Below, one piece after another: positions 54,450-64,000 of a DNA stretch of 64,000 bases. The position numbers and the translations under genes are program-made. How positions within the stretch are numbered: position 1 is the stretch's first letter; every line of letters begins with the position of its first letter. The notes below the pieces were generated by a model. That model searched no databases and was not told where the DNA came from. It saw only the letters and a list, made by a program, of their open reading frames with translations. The DNA is taken from assembly GCA_009103225.1 (NCBI GenBank), contig RHPI01003369.1:1392017-1456016 (forward strand), read 5' to 3'. The DNA is from Chlorokybus atmophyticus (taxonomy: Eukaryota; Streptophyta; Chlorokybophyceae; Chlorokybales; Chlorokybaceae).

Positions 54450-57400
54450 TAAATGTGTGCGCAAAACCCTAAGAGTGCAAGCGTTGGGCGGCGACTGAGG
54501 GTACGTTCAGTGCATCGCACCTTACAGATGTATGTCTATCTCATCGATGGAGGTGAGCCAGGCATGCAACTGGAAGTCAAGCTCCTCATCAGCGTCATCA
54601 ATATTGTCGTCATCGTCAGCAGGTCAATGGTTGTCTTCGCTATCACTGTTACCCTCTGGCTGGTGATCGTCCTCGTCGCTGTCCTCGACTTCAGACTCGT
54701 CATCACTGGCAAGTTCTTCTCGCTGCGTTTCTGGCATTGCTTGCTGAGAGGTTGGGACATCGAGACAGCCAAGGCAGCCGCAACCAGGCCCACATGCACT
54801 GCCGTGCTTGCGGCACTTGCATCTGCGAGTCTGACATTGACCCATTTTGCATTTGCAGCCGTTCAACAACAGCGTCGCGCGTGCTGATTGCCCTAATGTT
54901 TTCTTCAGTGTCCACCTGCGCCTTGAACATCCCCTAGTCCACCTTGTAGCCGAACTCATGCAGTGGCGGCTGAATGACTTGGGCCTGGCACATTTGAGAC
55001 CACATTTGTACCACCAACATAACGCGCTTCGCATGCAGCAGTAGCTGATGCTGAAGGTATCTCATCCTTGTCCTCGGCCGCTTTGCCTCAAATTCTTTGC
55101 TTGATTGCATGCAACCATGTTATAAGGCTGATGTGGTCGTCGGGTCGGCCCATGGGTGCAGGGCCACCGTTGACTTCGATGAACAAGCTCTCGCTACTGT
55201 TGTGTCCCGGGAAGACATTCTTGTGCTTGCTATAGCAAGCACAACCAATCAAGCGCATGAGCAGCGTGGTGGCGCTGTGCTCCTCCAGACTTGCGACCCT
55301 TGTAACAAAGTCGCAATCCCTGGTCAAGACATCCGCCTGGAAAATTGTTTGCTGATCGCAGAAAAGTGATGTGTAGTCACATCCAGTGGCGGCAAAGAAG
55401 ATCATGATGAAAAGTGCACTCTACGTCACAGGAACAAAGCGCAGCCGTGGCAGCTGCACCAGATGTCTAAGCAGCTTGCTGAGGTCAATGAACAGAGGTC
55501 TACAGCTATGGTTGGCGCTAGTGGCCAGCTGTATGTACACTTGCTTGCTGTCGTGGCCCCATTGCTCCAATGCTGCAAGACCAATGATGGACACGTCGGT
55601 GTTCGGGGAGTGAATGAGCACTATCTTGATGTCTGAACATTGTGCATGCAGCCATACGCGCAAGTCGCTCTCGGCGTGGTTGCATGTAAGCAGGTTGGTC
55701 ACTCCAACATCCACTTCGCAGCCGTGGTGTGTAACCACCCACGCATTGTCCTTCCACTGAGGTGCATCACCTTCCCCCCGACATAATAAAACTCTGTCCT
55801 GACCTTAGATGCTGGGCCACCATCTTCAGCAAGTATCCAGTCATCAGCGAGCATCACATGCAGCTCCTTGACAGAGGGGTTGGAGAGGCGCGGCAGAACG
55901 CTGCTGCGAAGCGTCTGAACCAGGTAATCTTGCATGTTAACAACACCGCTGCTGGGGTCTTGTCGATGAGGAACATGCCCTTTGCTATCACCACCTCACC
56001 TTCACCTGGGTGTCGCATCAGTTGGGCCCCATCACACGCGGCGCAGAGGTCACTTAAGAACTTCGCTTTGTCGCCCTTGCGCATGTTGCCTTCATGATCA
56101 AACATGGCAAGTGGGATCTTCTGGTACTGCTGCATGCATACTGCTTGAGTCGCGTTGCTGGCACATAGTGCCTTCAGTATGAGAGTCGTGGTCTAGTTCA
56201 TGCGCGCAAGCACCCTGGCTGACGGGTGAGCCTGTTGTCTTACTTGCATTGTCTTCACACCAAATTGGCAACCTACTTTAGTGGCTGTCATCTCCCCATA
56301 ATGGGTGACCTTTGCATACAGCAGAAACTGATCCAGACCAATGCTGTAGTGTCTCACCAGGTCTAAAGCAGCCGCAGGGTTGGCCTCTCGTAAACCAAGT
56401 GCACGAGGTGCTCGTCATGAGATTGCCACAGCACGTCAGCCTCAGTGAGCAGTTGCAGCATAGCTCCAACATGGCATCCTATCTTGTTGCTTGGCACCAC
56501 TAAAAGAGGTGTGCTTTGGACAACTGGGTCTTTGCTAAGCGGACTAAGCAGAGAGAGCACCCGCTTCACGACCAGCGCTGTGTATGGGAGGTAGAGTGCT
56601 TTGTGCTGCATGAATTTCTACCGTTGGACGACACATAGTCGACTTAAGGTTGTTGTTGACTGATGTCTCGTGCGCTTCGTCACCCGTAACAATGCTGCAC
56701 GCTGTTCTGGTGAAACTGACACGAAATGCTCCGGCATGCAGGTGCTTCAGCACATCTTAAGGCCAGCTCAAGATGTCAGCTAGGTGCTGTGTGAGGCGCT
56801 GGCAATGTGGACGATCCCATGTAAACGCTAGCGGAGCGAGTTGCTTGTAGGCCGCCACATGCAGCCTCCAAGCGCTGCTCCGAATTGCAAAGTACAGACC
56901 AAGTAATTGCAAAGTACAGACCAGTAAGCAGCCGCATCCCGTGTAGTTCAACCACATGCCCCATGTGGCATCATCTTGCCCATGTCTGCGCCCGTAATCC
57001 ATGAAGGCGTAGTGCCGCTCGTCCTGCACAGTCTTATCTTCAATGCTATCCACCTCCACTTCCGCCCAAATGTCTGGGCATGCCGCATGGAAGCATTGTA
57101 GTTGGTAGCAATAGATTGCCTTCCAACTCTATACATACAAGGTACGCATGCATGCGCTTCCATTTACTAATTTTTGCAAGCTTTAGGTTGCGTGCAGTTG
57201 ATGCGAGGATGCCTGCAGCCACAGATATACCATCAAGGCCAGCGTCCCGGTACACCTTGAAGATGACCGGAAGCATGTTGTACAGGGCGTCCCAGTCACC
57301 CAGCATCCGCAACACTCACTCCCAACTACCCGGCTTTGTATCCTTCAAACGAATCATCAGGCTAAAGGTCTTTTGATCGCCAGCGACCACCACCTGGTGA

Positions 57401-59559
57401 CGCAGTGCATCCACTCCCAACCGCTGCTTCAGCTCGAGCAAGGCTAGCCTTAGATAATCGAATTTCTTAGGGTTGTAGGGCAGGAGTGGCACAGTAGTGG
57501 TACATGACTCTGCTTGCAGGCTTCTCTTCAGTCTGGCACAAGTTGGCGACCACATTCTTCAGTTAGTTGTTGCCATAGCATGGTATCTCAGCACGCTCGA
57601 TGACAGTGTTGTGCAGGACGGGCTTGAAGTGATTAGCTGCAGCCATCTGTAGCTCCTGCAACTTGTTATGGTGTCTGGCAATGGAGGGTACAGAAAGGGT
57701 CGCTGACCAGGAGGAGGGAGCTGCAAGTCTGATGAATCATGAAGCTGTCACAAGGGCTTTGCAAGTGCGCGCTCGCACAGCAAATACTGGTTCTTCCACC
57801 ATTGTTGAAGGTTCACCTGGCGTTGGTACACGGACTTGTGTCGTTGTGCAATGTAGATCTTTATCAGCAACGCCATTGTAGCGCAGCTGTCCACATGGTC
57901 TAAAATCCCAGCTGTCTATGCTTGCAATGATGGACTCACTGCCACCTGCCTGCACTGGACAGGGGGCATCTGCTAGTATCTTAAAGCGCGCCATGATAAA
58001 GCGCTTGAGCGTTGAGCCGCTAGTGCGTACGCTCGTTTGGTTGAGCAACTACATCAGCTGGTTGAATGTGCTCATGGCGTTGACGCACTGTACAATGGCC
58101 ATGTGCATGCGTGAGTACGCATGGGAGTTGCGGGTGTACACACAGCTGCTCAGCAGGTATGCGCAACGCAGCAGCTTGGCACGCTCCCACGCCGTGGGTT
58201 CATCCACGGCGTGGGAGCGTGCCAAGCTGCTTCTTAACCTTCACACCGCATAGTGCCTTAAACAATCGTTGCAGATCTGAGTGACTGTTGTCTAACTACT
58301 GGGTCTCGTCAAGAAAGCGCACGTCTGCGCAAGTGCCTTTGTTGAACTCACAGCGCCTGATAGCCTCCTGCTTCATTAACCCACTGAGGTATGCCAACGT
58401 CTTGTCGCTAAGTTTGCTATCGTCTTGCACAGCCCTGGCAAATGCCTCCGGCAACACCAAAAACAGGCATGCAGGAGTCTACCCAGGAAGGGAGTATCAA
58501 CGTCCCGTGACGTCGATGGCCGATTATCACTATAACCGCCTTTTCAAAAACACGCTTGATTGTTCGTACCAGGTTCTGGTGATGCAAGTACTTGTACATC
58601 CGGGCCAGGTCAGCAAGACGCACAGGTGTAATGTAGCGCAGCAGGTGCCACATACCTGAACGGATCGTTAGGCAGCTCATCACATGGTCCAATAATGTCA
58701 TGCAGGGCCTCTCTGTACTGCTGCAAACGCATGAACTATACACGCCACGCCGGTATTGGTTCAGTACGCCCTTACCCAAGCACGTCAATCACCTTTTGCA
58801 GTTGCTCTACTCGCGCATGCAGTGCGTTCGCATTGTCTTGTGCCAGCTGGGACATATGCTCTGCCTCAGTCAACCTCAGTAGGGCGGCATCATGTACGTT
58901 CACCAGACCATTCAGGTCAGCCTGCACAGTTTGCGGACACATGTGTTGTTTGGACACACCATCATGCCGCAACGGTACTGTCATTTACACTTTTATGTTG
59001 GCTCTCACCCCCAACTCTGACTGCAGGTCTTCAATCCTAACATTGAGCTGATGCAGCTGCTCTTGCTAAGCAACGAAGCAAGTAGCACAACTGTCCAACG
59101 GCGCTCCCATTCTGTACGTCGCACAACCTGTTGATCATGCGCATCAACCCATCTCATCTGCTCCGCCTCTAACTGCTGTACAACTATGTGCGCTGCGTCA
59201 CGCACTGAACGCAGCTTATCTCTCAGATGGTACGCCTCTTTCTGTAGGTTGTACACATAAGCATCCAACTGTGAATTGCTCTCGCTGTGTTCATCGGCCA
59301 ATCGGTGACGCTGCGCTGCCCCAGCCATCTCGGCGACCATCACTTGGTGGCGATCGTTGGCAATCTATAGATTGCAGCGCAGCTCCGTCGCTTGTTGCCG
59401 AAGATCATCCACCTTTGTACACCAGGATTGCTCCCTCTGCTCGTGTGCACTCCTCTGCTGTGCTGCATCGTCGACGACGGTCTTTGTTTGTGTTTGCAAT
59501 TCTTGTTGATCAGACGATCCAGTCTTGTGGTCGCTTGTTAGAGTTTGCACCATATCCAA
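54450..59559 (-). pseudogene. Decayed multidomain gene: coiled coil, SPNTDV/TGCD domain, CXC
   Basis: Minus strand, N to C. Coiled coil 59559-59010 (TAG at 59365-59367 inside it; QLNVRIEDLQSELG then a GTGAGAG donor). Second coiled-coil exon about 58984-58775 (ALHARVEQLQKVIDVLG, donor GTAAGG). YKYLHHQNLVRTIKRVFE (about 58600). DALRHQVVVAGDQKTFSLM and MLGDWDALYNMLPVIFKVYRD (about 57400-57230; in-frame TGA at about 57316). WRLHVAAYKQLAPLAFTWDR (about 56800). CNHAESDLRVWLHAQ and VLIHSPNTDVSIIGL (about 55650), then FFAATGCDYTSLF (about 55390, with a TAG just before it). Cys-rich CKCKMGQCQTRRCKCRKHG near 54840. I recognise the order as that of a repetitive, unnamed protein family common in animal genomes; the GDQ...GDW and SPDTDV...TGCD modules suggest a nuclease-like protein of a selfish element. 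Many frame breaks: not functional. Basic N-terminal coding may extend to about 61040. Confidence 0.6.
58170..58231. repeat. Perfect 28-bp inverted repeat
   Basis: Arms 58170-58197 and 58204-58231 are exactly complementary, with a 6-nt loop (GTTCAT). It lies inside the decayed minus-strand gene. Confidence 0.9.
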
Positions 59560-61973
59560 GAACCTCTGCCAATTCGGTCCCTATGCCGCCATCACATCCC
59601 GAGTGTGCAAGCAGTGCTCAAATGGAGCATGCATTGCACATTGCTACTACACACACACACACACACCTGTTGACATGCGAGTACAGTCATACATGCGAAT
59701 ACATGCCCCAATGCACATTATTCACACACCTGCACAGTATACACTGGCAGTCCTTCATCACCCACATCAATGTTGAACGGCACAGCACTACTGTGCCCTT
59801 CTGCAAAACCAACGACGCATGAGAAATACTCACAATTGCAAGACATGCACCCACAAGCATTAACAACACATATGTAGCATACGATCTTACACAGATATGA
59901 ATACCAATATAGCAACCTTGTTGCCTTTATGTTGCCTTATAAATGTAGCAGCCTTGCACAGGTAATTAATTGACTCTAACCAGCATGCATGCGTGACTGG
60001 CCCGGGGGGGGGTGAGTAGGNGGAATGAGGCAATGAGTGCAGTGTATATAGCCCGATAGTTATGTATGTATGATTGCATGCGTGGTTGAGTGCAATGTCA
60101 CATAATGTGTGCATGGTTGCCTTGCATGGATGACATCCCCATTGCATCTTGTGTACACAGCTGCATAACCAAGTGTATGCCTAGATGACCGAGTTGTTAG
60201 AGACCTATGCATTGTAACTAGAGGGCTTTATATAAGGAGCATGCGGATCTGCACTGGGCCACAGTCATGTGTCCTTGGACTGCTGGTTGCTGATGCCCCC
60301 ATTCCACTACGTGGGTTCCTCACCATAAGTCCCGTCACGTGCCTGATTTTGGCTCGAGTTGTGGGGCATGTCGCAGGACCGGGGGACAGCATTGACGGCT
60401 GCTGGGAGTTATGGAAAGGGCGCTCAGACAGGCGCCAATTGTGGCCATCAAAAGGAGTGTCGGGGTGCCGCAGTACCAACTACTGGCCCGTATTTGGGTC
60501 GACATTCTCAGCATCTGCCCCACGGCTCACAGCTGCATGCGCGCACAAGTGGGAGGCAAGATCTAGAGGTAATAATTGCACAGGCACAATGCAAAGTGCG
60601 GAGACAATACAGCATGCACCACGACCACTACTTACCAAGCCGCCACCGCGCGGATTTATATCAGCATTACTCTCTACACGAGCACCAGGGGGCAAGAATG
60701 ACGGGCATTCTCTGCAAGCACCAGCATGTGTCAATCAATGAACAAAGTCATAAACAACCACCACTTGGTGCGTGCACAAACAGGCTGATAAGCTTACCGG
60801 TAGCATAAGTAGATGACGCCGGTCAGCAGCTATGCGCCAACATCGCCCGGAGGTTAACGCCATCACATACACCTCTCTTTTCGAGGCGCCATTTGATACG
60901 GTAAGGTCGGTCCGCAACCCCAAAATGATATCGGCTTGTTTACCACGAGAACGCCGGGCTCTGTTGGTATTCTGGGCCCTTCGCTTCTTTGTGGCCTTCT
61001 CCGCCAGCGTAGGCGAGGATCCCATCTGTCCTGCACCCTGCACCCCTTGAGACTGTCCTGGTGCGTGTCCTGCCCCTTCATCATCAACGCCCGCCGGCTA
61101 CCCGCTGCACAATGGGGTCCCATGCATCTGAGAGGCATCATTGCTCAAGTCCCCCTCGTCATCCTCAACCGGCTCATACATCTCCGCCAACGGGGCGGCG
61201 ACCACCCTCCACGCCGCCCCCAACCACACTAATTTCGTGCCCTTTACTGCAGCTCACTTGTTAGATTTCACACAACCGACTATCCCTCTCAAACGGCCCC
61301 TACATGCCACTCTCGTCGACGTCGACCATCACAGACCTGTCTGTTCGGATTGCCGCCAACAGGGCCTGTATCGCTGTCGATAGCCAGCGACGGCATACAG
61401 CTGTCTACGTTTACCCAGATGGCCAATTCCTCACAATTTTACGTCTGTCCACGTCGACAACCCCAGACTCCACGCGACGATGCGGGCCAAAACGGCGACA
61501 ACATGAGTTAATGGAAGATGGTCGGGCTTTTCAACTGCACATAAAACCCGACAAAGAGCGATGTCGGGTGGGGACACTGGCGCGACGTAGGACCCGATAG
61601 AGTGATAGCAGTTTATCGCAAGTAGGGGCGTTCCTATTGCGATTCAAACCATTTCGCGCCGACACGGTTGCGTAATATTGTTGATGCCTGACTGGCGGCG
61701 GCGGCGTGGATCGGCACGCGAGCCATGCTGAATGGTCGTTGATTATGACGCTCGACTGGCCGGCGTTGTGTGCCATGTACAATAACATGTCTACTACAGT
61801 GTGTAGTTTACTGAACCAATGGTACTTTCATCAAGTCACTTCATACCGGCTCTCGCATAAGGGGTCCTTGCATAAACATTTGTGCCTCGTGCTAATACTC
61901 TCAGCAGGTGTCGAGTTCATTCAGGGGTTGTTTATCCGAAGCGCAACAAGCGCATTTTAGTAGTTGAAATTGC
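59560..61973. other. Unassigned; CA microsatellite and possible gene start
   Basis: (CA)n at about 59648-59667. A G-run followed by an ambiguous base lies at 60003-60021. On the minus strand 61043-60800 encodes a basic segment (KKRRAQNTNRARRSRGKQ), and 60734-60480 another open frame. Either could be 5' exons of the decayed gene to the left. Nothing else was recognised. Confidence 0.3.
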
Positions 61974-62453
61974 ATGCGCGGCTTGCCGAAATCCTTTTAC
62001 GTACGAAAAGTGGCAGGGGAAGTAGTTGTGTACGTAGTACATAATGCTTTGGTTCGAGGGCCTCCGCAGGGTGAAAGTGCCTTGCCTACGCACTTGGACG
62101 ACCTTTTAGTTAGTGCCGAAAATGGCTGGATTGAAGATGTTGGTGGTTTGCTTTATGCGATAGATTTAGTCTCCCATGTAAAACCACCATATATGGGGCA
62201 CATTATGCCCATTGCAAATGTTTTCTTACTACAAAACGCCGAGGCGCATATCATGCTACTGAGCCACTTTAAATTTGGAAAAGGCCATGGGGTTGGACTC
62301 TTTAGCAACACAACGCGGGCCATCAGCACCTTCAGCATGTGCGTGCGTTCATCCGACATTACATTTTGCCGTGGGGTGGAAACAACTCTAGAGCAATTTA
62401 ACGGCGCCGCTTTATGTGCCAATCAATACAAAAAATACGCGGGCGGCGTTTAG
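61974..62453 (+). CDS. Hypothetical protein, 159 aa
   Basis: ATG at 61974 (MRGLPKSFYVRK), stop TAG at 62451-62453. Composition is balanced and protein-like (LDDLLVSAENGWIEDVGGL, AEAHIMLLSHFKFGKGHGVG) without low complexity. I recognise no domain. It could be a surviving exon or a fragment of an unknown transposon protein. An upstream frame 61706-61960 in a different phase is not obviously connected. Confidence 0.35.
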   Translation: MRGLPKSFYVRKVAGEVVVYVVHNALVRGPPQGESALPTHLDDLLVSAENGWIEDVGGLLYAIDLVSHVKPPYMGHIMPIANVFLLQNAEAHIMLLSHFKFGKGHGVGLFSNTTRAISTFSMCVRSSDITFCRGVETTLEQFNGAALCANQYKKYAGGV

Positions 62454-62999
62454 CCGCCAAGTTTAAAATACCCGACGCGCGATTCACGCCATATTTCATG
62501 AAAATGCCCCTTCCCCGATTTGAGTGGATTTTGCACCACGTTACCACAACTCTGATAATGCGCGGTGTCAAACGCCCTTAACATCGGGGCAAGGGCATTT
62601 GTTGGCGGCAAAAGGTCACTGACTTGGCCGCGTTAGCGGCAAACCATTTGAATCGCTAGCTGCCATAGGCCAGCTCCCCTCAGCCAATCGCTGTATTTGG
62701 TTGAAACCCCTGTGTGGCAGCGCTCTATTCGTTGCTGTTTAGCTTTACCTCAAAAGTCGTCACGAAGGTCTTATTGTGCAAATAATTGGGACTCTCTTGT
62801 TTCCTTAACATGACAAAATGCAACGCGATGATGTTCGTTAAACACTCTATAGCATGACGGGCAAGGAACGGGAGCAGCGGCTCTCTCGCAAACATAAGGA
62901 AGTACAAAGAGCTTGAGCGCAGGGTTGCTTGCGGAGTGCACCAGTACCCCAGCGCAAGCTAGGGCAGGTATTCATTCTCCTTGCTTGAGGATGGGTCAC
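62454..62999. other. No gene recognised
   Basis: Moderately AT-rich, without repeats or coding features I can support. Confidence 0.4.
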
Positions 63000-63320
63000 T
63001 TAGTGCCACCGCAAGGCTTTTGTAGTAGTTTGCACCATGCGCTCAGCGAGGACACTAGCTTGAGGGTGATCACACCTGATGTATCGTTGATTGATGAGCG
63101 CGCGGTTGAGCAAGACATTCAGCTCATTTAGAAATTCCATGCCTTGGTTGGTAAGGAGTTCTTGTAGGCGCCGTTTGTGCTGAGGATGTGGTCCATTAAT
63201 CATCCTGGAGGAGGACTTGCTTAACAGAGGCATCAGCTCAACCCATTTGCTTAAGTGCTCAATGGCGATGAGGACGTAGGTGTTGCCATGACACGTTGCG
63301 GGCTTTGCTGCTAAGTCCAT
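63000..63320 (-). pseudogene. Gypsy-type integrase core fragment
   Basis: The minus-strand frame gives MDLAAKPATCHGNTYVLIAIEHLSKWVELMP..., then LTNQGMEFLNEL and HPQASVLAERMVQTTTKALR. These are the D, D and E regions of a Ty3/gypsy integrase, but the second catalytic Asp (usually TDQG) is Asn here. It is a different lineage from the two families at 3-16 kb (it reads GNTYVLIAIEH). About 107 residues only; flanks are not coding. Confidence 0.75.
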
Positions 63321-64000
63321 GCTTAAGCGGTAACCGAGGCGCTTGATGGGAAGGGGCTGTAGCTAAGGGTGTTGCAATTTCAAGACTTGCATTGCCTCAG
63401 CACCTTAGCGACATTACATGCAAGTCCAACCCATAGTTATTGCAAACCATGTTTTTTTTATTTTTTTTAGGGGGGGGGGGGGGCATACTGAATTCATTAA
63501 GCAAAGTAGAGAGTGTGAGAGCTATCCACTGCCAGAGACTAAAGGGCTGCGTTGAAACGCTTTCCACACTCTACCCCATGGCAAATTCGGACAAAGCAAA
63601 TGCCAGCATCGCTAAGCCGCAAGCTTGTTAAGGAAGCGACGACTTAAGACGTGATAGCCCACTCGCGAAGTGTAATCCCACCAAGCCAATAGACGTGTGC
63701 TTGGCGGGGAGAGTTCCCCCCCCACTGAGTAGCAGCTGGGTTTGGGTGCAGATCAGATAGAGGAGCGCTACTAACAAGCATTCGACAGTATACCTGTCAT
63801 GCACCGGCAGCGAGCTCCATGCCGAGGTGTGCGGCGCTGGCGCTTGATGCCAACGAGCTGGAGGAGGTAGGACCCACACCCGCACAGGGGAAAAGAGAGA
63901 AGTATCATGCCAGTCTATTGGGGAGGAGAGAGTATCTGCTTCCGTGCCGTTCACATTATCGAAGACTCAGGAGCATAAGGTCTCCGACACGGACGTGACG
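63321..64000. other. Flank of integrase fragment with T and G homopolymers
   Basis: A T-rich run (63452-63468) runs directly into 14 G (63470-63483). Further right, on the minus strand, AGTGGGGGGGGAACTC at about 63727 is polypurine-tract-like. No gene supported. Confidence 0.45.

Overview
The window is nuclear DNA of a eukaryote with a repeat-rich genome. Genes are split by many short GT-AG introns (mostly 67-110 bp), and the intergenic space is filled with retrotransposons, DNA transposons and simple repeats. A photosynthetic (green-lineage) host is favoured but not proven. The alpha/beta-hydrolase resembles the plant At1g73920-type lipases over its whole length, and the primer-binding site of the young LTR element (TGGTATCGGAGC) is close to the one that pairs with plant initiator tRNA-Met. 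I cannot name the species.

Layout. 1-16.5 kb is a transposon graveyard. Remains of an old Ty3/gypsy family lie head to head (about 3.1-9.5 kb). One copy carries a 1.6-kb TIR-like repeat, and its LTR was later split by a young, almost complete chromodomain Ty3/gypsy element (9547-16390; LTRs differ at about 3 of 338 positions; 5-bp target duplication GTCGG). 16.5-28 kb is gene-poor, with microsatellites, palindrome clusters and a second copy of the 1.6-kb repeat.

28.2-40.7 kb is a compact gene island free of recognisable transposons. It holds a plant-type lipase (minus strand, 8 exons, 794 aa), CPSF2/CPSF100 of the mRNA 3'-end processing complex (plus, 8 exons, 827 aa) and a neutral ceramidase (minus, 14 exons, 787 aa, two apparent GC-AG introns). 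All three models close with consistent splice phases and end in TGA. Lipase and CPSF2 diverge from a shared 0.9-kb region; CPSF2 and ceramidase converge.

41300-53522 is a 12.2-kb CACTA-like (tnp2 transposase) element, defined here by imperfect TIRs starting CACAYGGCGCCTGCAG, a TAT target duplication and GGCACA-rich subterminal arrays. Besides a damaged transposase gene it carries two divergent multi-exon genes of unknown function. 53.6-61 kb holds a decayed minus-strand gene with coiled-coil, SPNTDV, TGCDYTS and CXC-type cysteine motifs, resembling a repetitive protein family otherwise known to me mainly from animals. 61-64 kb has an orphan ORF and a gypsy integrase remnant. No tRNA, rRNA or CRISPR was found.
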